In this document: positions 8,552 through 16,429 of the stretch, piece after piece | Position numbering within the stretch: position 1 is the first letter of the stretch | Layout: every line of letters begins with the position of its first letter | Source: an uncultured Bacteroidales bacterium | GTDB taxonomy: Bacteria > Bacteroidota > Bacteroidia > Bacteroidales > P3 | Assembly: GCA_944320415.1 (NCBI GenBank) | Contig: CALUHJ010000007.1 | Span: 1 to 64,000 of the forward strand | Direction: 5' to 3' | Length of the DNA: 64,000 bases | The notes under the pieces: generated by a model | Seen by the model: the letters and a program-made list of their open reading frames with translations, nothing else | Told to the model about the DNA's origin: nothing | Databases searched by the model: none | Position numbers and translations under genes: made by a program

Positions 8552-8741
8552 CCGCATCGATTCTGCAGATCAGTTTGTAAACTCAACACTAAAAAAATGC
8601 CGAGTAAGCTCATTTTGGATAAAACAGGCCTCATTTCGAAAGAAATCTCGCAAGAGACGGTGGAAGTTTGACACAAAAGGCACTCAAAACTTTTCATTTG
8701 GGAGTTTACCACACTCCATAGGCGGATGAGATGCGGTTTTT
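8549..8741 (+). ncRNA. ssrS: 6S RNA candidate
   Basis: The 266-bp gap between zapA and rny holds a ~190-nt sequence that folds into one long rod. CCGCATC (8552-8558) pairs with GATGCGG (8730-8736), GTAAACTC (8577-8584) pairs with GAGTTTAC (8702-8709), and an apical ATTTC-GAAA-GAAAT hairpin lies at 8633-8646. A U-run follows the closing stem and would terminate the transcript. Size, rod shape with internal bulges, and linkage to zapA match 6S RNA, which binds the RNA-polymerase holoenzyme. Exact ends are approximate, and no covariance search was possible. Confidence 0.65.
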
Positions 8742-8817
8742 ATCTTTTCAATCATTTCGTTTTTAGTTTTTGTCGCGTTGCTTGAAGGTAATAATAACTT
8801 AATTACAAATTTAAGCG

Positions 8818-10359
8818 ATGAACATAGTAATAGGTATTATCAGCGGATTGGCGGGCATAGGCTTAGGCATATGGTTGTCCGCGACCAAACTAAGAAAGAA
8901 CTTGGAAAAAAAGAGTGTCCAGCTTTTGAAAGAGGCGGAAGAAAAAGCGGAGATTCTTAAAAAGGAAAAGATTCTGCAGGCTAAGGAAAAGTTCCTACAA
9001 CTCAAAGGTGAGCATGAGAAGCAGGTTCAGGAACGGAATAACAAAGTAATGCAGGCTGAAAACAAAATCAAGCAAAAGGAACAGGTTCTCAACCAAAAGG
9101 TAGAGGAATTGCAGAAAAAAAGTACGGAGTTCCTTGCGGCCAAGGATAATCTTAATAAACAAGTTGAAAAACTTCAGCAAAGACAACAAGAAGTTGAGAA
9201 GACATACAGGGAAAGTGTAGCGAAACTTGAGCAGATAGCCGGTCTGTCGGCAGATGAAGCAAAAGCACAGCTTATAGATACACTTACGGAAGAGGCCAAA
9301 AGCGATGCGATGGGTAAGATAATGGAGATAGTTGAGGAGGCAAAGCTTACTGCAAACCAGCAGGCAAAGAAAATAGTCATAGAATCCATACAACGTACCG
9401 CCACAGAGAACGCGATAGAAAACACAGTATCGGTATTCAACCTTGAGAATGAGGAGGTAAAAGGACGTATCATAGGACGTGAAGGTAGAAACATACGTAC
9501 GTTGGAGAATCTTACCGGTGTTGAGGTTATTATAGACGACTCTCCTGATGCAATATTGCTTTCATGTTTCGACCCTGTAAGAAGGGAAATTGCAAGGTTG
9601 TCACTTCATAAACTCGTCACGGACGGCCGTATTCACCCTGCAAGAATAGAGGAGGTCGTATCAAAAACCAAGAAACAGATAGAGCAGGAGGTGATAGAGA
9701 CAGGAAAGAAAACATGTATAGATTTGGGAATAGTCAACCTTCATCACGAACTTGTCAGAATAGTCGGCAAGATGAAGTATCGTTCTTCATACGGACAAAA
9801 TCTGTTACAACACTCCCGCGAAGTCGCTAATCTTTGTGCTACAATGGCAAGCGAGCTGGGTTTGAATCCAAAGATAGCCAAACGCGCCGGATTGTTGCAC
9901 GATATAGGCAAGGTGCCGGACAATGAACCGGAACTGCCACATGCAATACATGGTATGAAATTGGCTGAGAAATACAAGGAGAAACCAGAGGTTTGCAATG
10001 CGATAGGAGCACACCATGACGAGATAGAAATGGAAAGCCTTTATGCTCCGATAGTCCAGGTGTGTGATGCCATTTCAGGTGCAAGACCCGGAGCAAGAAG
10101 AGAGGTTGTGGAAGCATATATAAACAGGTTGAACAAACTGGAGGATATGGCAATGAGTTATCCTGGCGTTATGAAGACCTATGCAATACAGGCAGGAAGA
10201 GAGCTAAGGGTGATAGTTGCAGCGGACAAGGTTACGGATCAGGAAGCCAACAAGATATCTATGGATTTGTCCAAACAGATTCAAACCGAAATGGTCTTCC
10301 CTGGCATGATAAAGGTAACCGTGATAAGGGAGACAAGGGCAGTAAACTACGCAAAGTAA
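8818..10359 (+). CDS. rny: Ribonuclease Y
   Basis: A membrane-anchored endoribonuclease that starts mRNA decay. The 513-residue protein has one N-terminal membrane helix ([19 protein letters not shown]), a long coiled coil (about 25-200), a KH RNA-binding domain (about 205-270, with [12 protein letters not shown]) and an HD hydrolase domain (about 325-420, with LLHDIGK), ending in the family's conserved C-terminus. Length is normal. It follows the 6S RNA candidate and ends at a shared bidirectional terminator. Confidence 0.95.
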   Translation: MNIVIGIISGLAGIGLGIWLSATKLRKNLEKKSVQLLKEAEEKAEILKKEKILQAKEKFLQLKGEHEKQVQERNNKVMQAENKIKQKEQVLNQKVEELQKKSTEFLAAKDNLNKQVEKLQQRQQEVEKTYRESVAKLEQIAGLSADEAKAQLIDTLTEEAKSDAMGKIMEIVEEAKLTANQQAKKIVIESIQRTATENAIENTVSVFNLENEEVKGRIIGREGRNIRTLENLTGVEVIIDDSPDAILLSCFDPVRREIARLSLHKLVTDGRIHPARIEEVVSKTKKQIEQEVIETGKKTCIDLGIVNLHHELVRIVGKMKYRSSYGQNLLQHSREVANLCATMASELGLNPKIAKRAGLLHDIGKVPDNEPELPHAIHGMKLAEKYKEKPEVCNAIGAHHDEIEMESLYAPIVQVCDAISGARPGARREVVEAYINRLNKLEDMAMSYPGVMKTYAIQAGRELRVIVAADKVTDQEANKISMDLSKQIQTEMVFPGMIKVTVIRETRAVNYAK

Positions 10360-10387
10360 GCATTAAAAGCTTTGAAATATTGTTGAA

Positions 10388-10428
10388 TCGGATGACTGAA
10401 ATATTTTTTCGGTCATCCGATTTTTTTT
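10388..10428 (+). terminator. Bidirectional terminator between rny and the barrel receptor gene
   Basis: TCGGATGAC (10388-10396) pairs with GTCATCCGA (10412-10420), extended inward by CTGAAA/TTTCGG-type pairs, and is followed by eight T. The convergent gene ends at 10434. Confidence 0.85.
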
Positions 10429-10433
10429 GTTGT

Positions 10434-12893
10434 TTATTCCTGTTGCATGTTCATGTCGCTGTATATTTTTCCTCTCATGTTCTTATGTTCCAGTTCAATT
10501 TTTCCGAACTTTAATGTCAAACCGGCAGAAATAAAACGCGAAACGGGTTTATTATGAGAGTTTGTAATGTAGTACGGATTTGTAGAACCGCTGATTGATT
10601 CTCTCGTATTGAACAGGTCGTTAACGTTTACGTAAATGGCCAACCTTCCCTTTAACAAGTCGGCACTTGCACCGCAATTGACATAATAACCTCCGTTGCG
10701 GCTGTTGAATATGGACCATAATGAAGGCGAACTGTAATTAGCCGACAAAGTCAGACGGTATTTCTCTGCTATTTTGGTCCACATTCTGGCAGATACGTAA
10801 TAAGATACTTTGTCGGCAGACGTGGCAGGATGATTGTTGTAACTTTCTATACTGTAACTGTTGTGCTGAACGTTGCCGAACAATGACACGTTAAGATAGG
10901 AGCCGAAACGCAACGAAAGATTTGCATTCAAACCATAGGAATATGAGGAGCCGAGATTGTAAGGCATGCTGAAAGAAACATACCTCATGAGCAGTTCGTC
11001 ATATTCGTAGTCGCTTATGTAGCTTATTTCGTTTGAACTGTTTTTGTAAAAGGCATCCATTGAAAAATAACTGCCGCTTTTTGCGTATTTCGACCAGTTT
11101 AGTTCCACTCGGTGAGATATATGGCTTTTCAAATCTCTGTTGCCTACACTATAGCTGTCTGTCGAATAAGACTTGAATGTAGACAATTGTGAAAAGGAAG
11201 GGGCGGTGTTTTTCAACGAGTAACTGAATCGGAAGTTGTGATTGTTTTTTGTTTTGTAAGAAAGGTGCATGCTCGGATTGAGGTCAAGGGAAACAAAAGA
11301 TGTGTCATCCAAAAAGAAACTGTTGCCTTCCCTGAAGTCACTTCCGTTAATCGTCGCTCCGGCAGACAATTGAATGGAGAAATCATTTATGTTGTATTTC
11401 CAGTTGAAATAGGCGTTTGCACTTTTTGTTTCATAGTCAAAATCGTAAGACCTCAGATTGTCCGTTAACAGATAATCCATTCTTGCCGAATCGAAGTCCT
11501 GAGCAAGAGTCGAGGAATTGTGTTGACTGTAATCCATGCTTATGCCGCAGGATATTTCACCTCTCTTGCTGTAAGGATAGACGTATCTTGTACCAAAGTC
11601 CAAACTATAACCGTTTCCATGCTCTTCGGATTGTCTGTTAATGTTTTCGTATGTGGGATGGTCGTTCAGATATCTTCTTATGTCTGTTTCATTGTTGTAG
11701 GAATTGCTCCTGTTCATGCCCAATGAGAATATTATGTTACCTTTGTTCTCGAACCTGTGTCTGTAATCCATGTTGATATTCCCCCTGATATATACGTCCT
11801 TGTATTCGAATTTGGACTCGTAACGGTTGAACGCATAAGGGTCAAAATCGTATCTGTCAAGTGTTGTCTCGTAATTGGAGACGGGAACCATGCCTGAAAT
11901 CATGCTCCAGACCGAAAAGGTGTTTGATTCGTCTATATTATAGTCGAAATTCATGAACAGATTGCCTGAATAGAATTTGTTTTCATTGCTTGATTTTGAA
12001 TCTTCACGAAATACCGTGTCTTTTGAATTGTCTTCCGTGTCTTTCAAGGATACTTTCGAGTATGTCTCCTTGCTGCGTCTGTTGCTTAGAGAGCCTGCCG
12101 CATAAACCGAAAAGGACATTTTGTCATTGGCCCATACGTAAGAGAGCCACGGCATGGCATTCGGTTGACTTGATGCATTGAGACCGAAACCGAAGAAGTT
12201 GTTTTTCTTTATCTTGTTGTTGGTCACTATGTTTATCACCGCATCCGATGCCGTTGCATATCTGGACGAAGGATTTGTTATCACCTCTATTCTGTTTATT
12301 GCGCTTGCAGGCAGTGTCTTGAGAAACATTTTCAGGTTCTCTCCCGACATTTTGGAGGGTTTGTCGTCAATCCATATATCGACAGAGCCTGCACCTCTTA
12401 TGCTTACGTTGCCCTCCATGTCAACCTCCACACCCGGAGCATTTTGCAAAGCATCCGCCGCGGTTGACGTCTGTACGCTCGGGTCGTCCTCCACGCTGTA
12501 ATATACCTTTTCTCCGTCCGCATACAGCATCGGTCTTTCGGCAGTGACATTTATCGCTTTCAAATCGGTGGAGGAAGACTTTAATGGAATAAAGCCCAAA
12601 TCCGTTTTGCCAGAATGTACAAACCTTATGGTTTTTACCATGTAACCAATAGATGAAACACGCAGAAGATATTCTCCGTCCTTTATGTTTTTTACTGAGA
12701 AAAATCCTGCGGAGTCTGAGGCTGCACCTCTGACAAATGACGAATCTTTCAGGTTCAATACTGCCACATTTGCAAATTCAACAGGATTGTCCGACAGGCT
12801 GTCTTTCAATATTCCGTTTACCTGAGCGACAATATCGGCCGACATACATAAAATACAAAAGGCAAAAGAAATCAAATAGTTTAATTGTTTCAT
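10434..12893 (-). CDS. TonB-dependent-receptor-like outer-membrane beta-barrel protein
   Basis: An 819-residue outer-membrane protein: signal peptide (about 1-23), a carboxypeptidase-regulatory-like beta-sandwich (about 25-110), a plug-like domain (about 125-225, with DALQNAPGVEVDMEGNVSIRGAG and IEVITNPSSRY), then a large aromatic-rich barrel. It belongs to the group with a C-terminal OMP_b-brl_3-type barrel rather than classical siderophore receptors. No SusD partner or substrate-linked genes lie next to it, so the substrate is unknown. Its promoter region is duplicated 1.7 kb upstream. Confidence 0.87.
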   Translation of the reverse strand: MKQLNYLISFAFCILCMSADIVAQVNGILKDSLSDNPVEFANVAVLNLKDSSFVRGAASDSAGFFSVKNIKDGEYLLRVSSIGYMVKTIRFVHSGKTDLGFIPLKSSSTDLKAINVTAERPMLYADGEKVYYSVEDDPSVQTSTAADALQNAPGVEVDMEGNVSIRGAGSVDIWIDDKPSKMSGENLKMFLKTLPASAINRIEVITNPSSRYATASDAVINIVTNNKIKKNNFFGFGLNASSQPNAMPWLSYVWANDKMSFSVYAAGSLSNRRSKETYSKVSLKDTEDNSKDTVFREDSKSSNENKFYSGNLFMNFDYNIDESNTFSVWSMISGMVPVSNYETTLDRYDFDPYAFNRYESKFEYKDVYIRGNINMDYRHRFENKGNIIFSLGMNRSNSYNNETDIRRYLNDHPTYENINRQSEEHGNGYSLDFGTRYVYPYSKRGEISCGISMDYSQHNSSTLAQDFDSARMDYLLTDNLRSYDFDYETKSANAYFNWKYNINDFSIQLSAGATINGSDFREGNSFFLDDTSFVSLDLNPSMHLSYKTKNNHNFRFSYSLKNTAPSFSQLSTFKSYSTDSYSVGNRDLKSHISHRVELNWSKYAKSGSYFSMDAFYKNSSNEISYISDYEYDELLMRYVSFSMPYNLGSSYSYGLNANLSLRFGSYLNVSLFGNVQHNSYSIESYNNHPATSADKVSYYVSARMWTKIAEKYRLTLSANYSSPSLWSIFNSRNGGYYVNCGASADLLKGRLAIYVNVNDLFNTRESISGSTNPYYITNSHNKPVSRFISAGLTLKFGKIELEHKNMRGKIYSDMNMQQE

Positions 12894-12920
12894 AAGGCTT
12901 ATATATTTGTTTCTATTTCA

Positions 12921-12980
12921 GTTTCAGAGGCGAAAGTTACGGCTTTTTCTTGAAATGACAATAATTTTCATTTATTTGTT
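12921..12980 (-). repeat. Duplicated 60-bp promoter segment, copy A
   Basis: This 60-bp stretch matches 14621-14680 at 58 of 60 positions, with a constant offset of 1,700 bp. On the minus strand it holds ATTG (12959-12962), 19 bases, then TAACTTTC (12932-12939), a near-consensus promoter directed at the barrel receptor gene 39 bases downstream. Sequence on either side is unrelated between the copies. Confidence 0.85.
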
Positions 12981-13080
12981 TTGAGAAAATGCAAAGAAAA
13001 TATCGCCATATCGTTTGGCAATCACTTACAGAAAAATGAAACGGCGTTTTGATTTCTCTATACAAAGATTGGATTCAAAG

Positions 13081-13831
13081 CTATTTACACTCTTTTTTGT
13101 TTTCAATCCTTAAAAAACGAAGTCCAGTAGAATCATATTTTAGAATAATTGTAGAATCGCTTTCTTTCTCTACTTCCATATCAATGGATATATTGAACAT
13201 GTGGGGAAGATCATCCGTAATCCAAAGATAATAGTCTTTTCCATTTTTGGTTCTTTCTTTTATTTCAATGCCAAAAGGCATTCCAAATGCAGCATCTCCC
13301 GATGCAACCACGTCCAAATAAATCTTGTCATAATCGATAACTTCAAGACTCCATTTGTATCTGCCGAGAAGGAACTGTCTATAAAGGTCATTGTTGTAAA
13401 ATTCAAATACGGCACGGGACTAAAATTGTCGGTGTGAATACCGTTTATCTGTTTGTCTTTCTTGTCAAGTAGTCTGAATGACGAAGATTCATCTTTTTTG
13501 TCATAACTGCCACTGAAACAATATACAAAGGTTGAGTCGTCGGCTCTGTTTCTTATCTCTTTAAACTCATACATTTCTTTATGGGCAGATATTAACAGTA
13601 CTTTGTTGTTTTTGAATATAACTTTACCTCGTACTTCTATGCCTCCCAACCAGTAGCTAAACTCAAAGCTATTGTCTTTATTTATTTTCAAGACTTTTCC
13701 GTCGTCAATACCTACACAGTTCCAATACTTTCCGTAATAATCTTCTCTGGTATAACTGTTTTGAACCTGCCTGCATGACACAAAAAAGCAAGGCAAACAA
13801 AATAATGCAAATAATCTTCTTTATAATACAT
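13081..13831 (-). pseudogene. Frameshifted small lipoprotein gene, lipocalin-like in appearance
   Basis: Three reading-frame pieces together form one lipoprotein. An ATG at 13829-13831 is out of frame with a signal/lipobox (FFVSC), and one extra A in the run near 13821 would join them. The main piece runs to about 13390 (GKYWNCVGIDDGKVLKINK...). A second shift near 13390-13420 leads into the C-terminal piece (LLGRYKWSLEVIDYDKIYL...) that ends at 13081. The mature part would be about 220 residues, beta-rich. Two shifts suggest decay; an assembly error at homopolymers is the alternative. It lies directly downstream of an RHS-like relic, so an immunity-type role is possible but unproven. Confidence 0.6.
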
Positions 13832-13868
13832 TGTAATTAAGTAGGTTATATAAATTCATTTTGTCTGT

Positions 13869-13943
13869 GCCGTACGGCAGGCAGTTGAGCGTCTGAACAA
13901 CTGTTCCATTGTCGGCAGTAACGTCTCTAACTCCTTTCGCATT
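13869..13943 (-). pseudogene. RHS core-like relic (about 25 codons)
   Basis: In the frame that continues past the stop codon of the preceding gene, the minus strand reads GVRDVTADNGTVVQ and then TLNCLPYGT. This matches the layout of the RHS-repeat-associated core (HLG-xVRxVTDxNGxVVQ ... YxPYG), which precedes the variable toxin tip in RHS proteins. No start codon or longer RHS protein is present, and similarity stops right after PYG. It is therefore a small remnant, of the sort left by recombination at toxin-immunity loci. The identification rests on a short motif. Confidence 0.5.
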
Positions 13944-14447
13944 TTAATTACATGTTGTGTATGGATTAGCACACTGGAATTCGGGAGGTAGCCAACCTGT
14001 TTTTTGTTGCTTGTTATCCCGATAATTTACGTACAACCAACCTTGAAAACAGTCTAATATCTCAACAGGATACCATTCGGGAAAATCTATGAATGTTTTT
14101 CCAGAGTTAGTATTAGGATTGTCATAAATAGGCACTTGCGAATCCATTACCAAGTAAATACTAATGTATCTCAACTCCACCCAACCCTTGGGGATGCTTT
14201 CTTGAGAAATAGCGTACTCACCTTCTACTTTTGCAAATCCGTCTTTGATTTGATAAATCGTACCGACAAAATAATCTTCTCTAAGCGTATCATTCATAAT
14301 AAAACCAATAGAATCGTTTCGGTTACAATCCCTATACACTGTAACTGCCTCTTGTGTCTGTGATAGCACTACATTGGCATTACAACAATTCGTATCAGTT
14401 GTCGGTTGTAGAAATGTTAGAAGATACGCTAAAAACATGCTTTTCAT
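13944..14447 (-). CDS. Secreted SH3-like protein, function unknown
   Basis: A 167-residue protein with a hydrophobic N-terminus (MKSMFLAYLLTFLQP, probable signal). The rest looks like two SH3-like beta modules: one around YRDCNRNDSIGFI...VEGEY and one around VPIYDNPNTNSGKTF...GWLYVNY...KTGWLPPEF, with a cysteine-rich end (CANPYTTCN). Its ATG overlaps the stop of a decayed upstream frame by four bases (ATGA). The RHS-like relic directly follows its stop codon, so it may belong to a former RHS toxin-immunity cassette. No function can be assigned from sequence. Confidence 0.75.
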   Translation of the reverse strand: MKSMFLAYLLTFLQPTTDTNCCNANVVLSQTQEAVTVYRDCNRNDSIGFIMNDTLREDYFVGTIYQIKDGFAKVEGEYAISQESIPKGWVELRYISIYLVMDSQVPIYDNPNTNSGKTFIDFPEWYPVEILDCFQGWLYVNYRDNKQQKTGWLPPEFQCANPYTTCN

Positions 14448-14604
14448 TTTCTTTTGATTTTTAAACAGAAACTATCAATATCTTTTGATTGCGTTTTAAA
14501 TCTATTCAATTGATCTGGAAGAATCAATGGGTAGTCTTCAGATATTCCGCCGTATTTATTTCCTTTTTTTTAATGTGCCTGCAAATTCATTGATTGTTTT
14601 TCAT
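14444..14604 (-). pseudogene. Decayed small gene upstream of the SH3-like gene
   Basis: If one A is removed from the run after the ATG (14602-14604) and one from an eight-A run near 14570, the minus strand reads as a ~52-residue protein: MKTINEFAGTLKKGNKYGG, then ISEDYPLILPDQLNRFKTQS, ending in KIKRK. Its stop TGA overlaps the next ATG as ATGA, the usual sign of translational coupling. Promoter copy B lies 28 bases upstream of the start. Both lesions are in A-runs, so either real decay, phase variation or assembly error could explain them. Confidence 0.45.
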
Positions 14605-14620
14605 ACCGTTAAACGTTACT

Positions 14621-14680
14621 GTTTCAGTGGCGAAAGTTACGGCTTTTTCTTGAAATGACAATGATTTTCATTTATTTGTT
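14621..14680 (-). repeat. Duplicated 60-bp promoter segment, copy B
   Basis: 58 of 60 positions match 12921-12980. The -33 ATTG is at 14659-14662 and the -7 TAACTTTC at 14632-14639. It drives the decayed small gene and the SH3-like gene, in place of the barrel receptor driven by copy A. Confidence 0.85.
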
Positions 14681-14688
14681 CTATAGAA

Positions 14689-14752
14689 ATGTTTTCTGAA
14701 TCCGTTTTTTTCTTTCTTGATTCTGATTTTTTCTTTCTTGATTCTGTTTGAG
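14689..14752 (-). repeat. A-rich composite intergenic repeat, copy R2
   Basis: Read on the minus strand: two diverged 21-nt units with core AATCAAGAAAGAAAAAA, followed by GATTCAGAAAAC. The 537-bp region 14448-14984 otherwise holds the decayed small gene, promoter copy B and the terminator at 14911; nothing else was recognised in it. Confidence 0.65.
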
Positions 14753-14910
14753 CCAAACAAAGACTTGTTGTGTCATGTTTTTAACACGCTTTTGCATATT
14801 GTTTGCACAAACCACAATATTTGTCTTGTAATGGGTTGAATCCGAATATTTCGGGGACAATATTTAGCGAATATTATTCGAAAAGAAATTGCAGATACGG
14901 AAAATAAAAG

Positions 14911-14951
14911 ATGCATGGTGTTTTTTAGAGAAAAGAAAAAATACCATGCAC
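14911..14951 (-). terminator. Terminator of the 143-residue lipoprotein gene
   Basis: TGCATGGT (14912-14919) pairs with ACCATGCA (14943-14950), with an inner T-run/A-run extension. On the minus strand the hairpin is followed by a T-rich stretch. It lies 34 bases after the stop codon at 14985. Confidence 0.7.
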
Positions 14952-14984
14952 CTTTTATCATTCAGTTGTCAACATTCTGCTGTT

Positions 14985-15416
14985 TTATTTTACAGGTTTT
15001 GGAGACAGATAGCCGCAGTAAATGCCTTCCTTTTTATCATAAATGATTGTAACGGCATAACCTTCGGCGACTCTTGCATCCACCCATTCGTAAAATTTTT
15101 CTTTGTCTTTAGAGGCAAAATCAGGTTCTACGTCTACTTTACTTTGACTCTGATTATTCACATAATGAAAATACTTTCCTGCTTCATCTATGTATACAAT
15201 CAACCCTGTAGGATAGTCTTCCAGATGAAAGATGTCGTTCAGCAGTAACGCTTGGTAAGGAATCATGGAATCATCCAATAATAAATTCGATGAAGTCCTT
15301 TCCATTTGGTTTTGACCGTTCGTCATGTTGTCAAAATCATCTTCCTGCTGTTCGCAAGATATTGCAAACAATGCCATGGCTGACAATGCAACCATTCCCA
15401 ATATATACTTTTTCAT
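14985..15416 (-). CDS. Small lipoprotein, function unknown
   Basis: A 143-residue protein with a clear lipoprotein signal (MKKYILGMVALSAMALFAISC) and an acidic linker after the cysteine. The mature part (YQALLLNDIFHLEDYPTGLI, then a tyrosine-rich beta segment) matches no family I recognise. The gene has its own promoter (15583-15615), a long leader with a hairpin, and its own terminator. A short, self-contained, regulated lipoprotein unit in an accessory block. Confidence 0.75.
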   Translation of the reverse strand: MKKYILGMVALSAMALFAISCEQQEDDFDNMTNGQNQMERTSSNLLLDDSMIPYQALLLNDIFHLEDYPTGLIVYIDEAGKYFHYVNNQSQSKVDVEPDFASKDKEKFYEWVDARVAEGYAVTIIYDKKEGIYCGYLSPKPVK

Positions 15417-15452
15417 ATTTTATCTGTTTTTATTATATTACCTCATTTGTTT

Positions 15453-15506
15453 TCCTGATAGAACTTTTGGCGGTACGTTTTGAATATCGCACCGCCTTAT
15501 TCAGGA
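15453..15506 (-). promoter_or_regulatory. Structured 5' leader element of the lipoprotein mRNA
   Basis: Two nested inverted repeats: TCCTGA (15453-15458) with TCAGGA (15501-15506), and GGCGGT (15469-15474) with ACCGCC (15491-15496), the latter extended by CG/CG. The element lies inside the predicted ~160-nt leader, about 40 bases before the ATG, with no U-run after it, so it is not a plain terminator. A regulatory RNA or protein-binding leader is possible. Confidence 0.5.
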
Positions 15507-15582
15507 TAAAGAATGTAGTCTTAAACGCAAAATAAGGCAAAAATCAAAATACTTCATAAAGAGAATGTTTTTTTTGATTATA

Positions 15583-15615
15583 CAAAAATACTGCATTCTG
15601 AAGACGATTTGCAAA
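15583..15615 (-). promoter_or_regulatory. Promoter of the 143-residue lipoprotein gene
   Basis: Minus strand TTTG (15612-15615), 21 bases, TATTTTTG (15583-15590): a full consensus match. It implies a leader of about 160 nt. Confidence 0.6.
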
Positions 15616-15643
15616 TTTTTCGTCATAAAAAAAGTTAATCTCT

Positions 15644-16060
15644 TTATTCTGTTGTTTTGAAAAGATATTTTGAAGGTATTTTGTTGCTCAAATGTTTTAT
15701 CAATATCATGAGTCCGAGAGTGAATACCAGCCTAAGGATGAATATCCAGAACCAGTGGGCGCCCATTGCAATCATAAGCAGATGGTCCTCTATTATGCTG
15801 TGGAACAGTGAGAGGAAGGCGAGGGAGAGGAATATGTCACGACCCTCCAGAGGTTTTTCCCTGCTTTGTGCAACTATCAGTCCTCCGCCGTATGCCAGGC
15901 CGAGGGTCATGCCTATCAGGGTTATCGGCATTACTTTGGGCGAAATGCCTATCAGTTTCACAAGAGGAGACATTATTCTCTCCAACATTCTTGTTATTCC
16001 CAGCCTGTCCATGATTTCAAGCAATACGACCAATGCCAGTACGACAAGGGAAATGACCAT
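15644..16060 (-). pseudogene. Truncated copy of the Gate-domain membrane protein (C-terminal half)
   Basis: 138 codons nearly identical to the last ~135 residues of the protein at 17390-18346. It covers the second Gate domain (from VISLVVLALVVLLEIMDRLG) but lacks the first ~180 residues. The break falls exactly where the 402-bp direct repeat ends. By chance or selection, an ATG (16058-16060) stands directly at the junction in frame, so a half-size protein could still be made. No promoter is evident just upstream. Probably a by-product of the duplication. Confidence 0.75.
15656..16057. repeat. 402-bp direct repeat, left copy
   Basis: Matches 17402-17803 with no gaps and about four substitutions by eye, at a constant 1,746-bp offset. 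The two copies flank 1,344 bp of unique DNA carrying two small secreted-protein genes. The arrangement is what a single crossover between the chromosome and a circle carrying the 402-bp fragment would produce. Confidence 0.9.
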
Positions 16061-16313
16061 GTAACTATAAATGATATATGAATGCTGAAAGGTAAAAAGC
16101 GTAATTCAAGTGAAATACTATATAAAGAAAAGTAAATACAATATTTGTTTTATTTTTTTCGTTATATGTTTGTAAAGGGAAATTGAGTTTATTATTAATT
16201 GAGATGTTTTATTGTTTTCTTGTCAAGAATAAAATGATTAGAAACTATGTTTTGGTTTTTCGTTTATTGTAAATATTTGTTTTTTATATGCAAAAATAAA
16301 TTCGTTTAGGTTG

Positions 16314-16360
16314 GGGTGTCACGACTGAGGGGCATTTTGCGGATTTTTTTTGTGACACCC
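16314..16360. repeat. Inverted repeat upstream of the 152-residue lipoprotein
   Basis: GGGTGTCAC (16314-16322) and GTGACACCC (16352-16360) are perfect 9-bp arms around a 29-base loop containing a T-run. A smaller palindrome (GTGAT...ATCAC) lies about 15-30 bases downstream. The 369-bp gap 16061-16429 is otherwise AT-rich with nothing recognisable, and no strong consensus promoter was found. Confidence 0.6.
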
Positions 16361-16429
16361 TATAAAAAGTTTTGTGATGTTGTTGATCACTAATTCAAAT
16401 AGAGTTAAAACAAAAAAAATAATAACGAA

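Noticed and set aside
13081..13831. Programmed ribosomal frameshifting in the lipoprotein gene
   Set aside because: Two separate shifts would be needed, one of them before the signal peptide, and no slippery heptamer with a downstream structure was seen.
14773..14961. Short minus-strand frame of 62 codons
   Set aside because: It starts within the terminator hairpin of the lipoprotein gene, has no recognisable protein features and lies in an AT-rich spacer.
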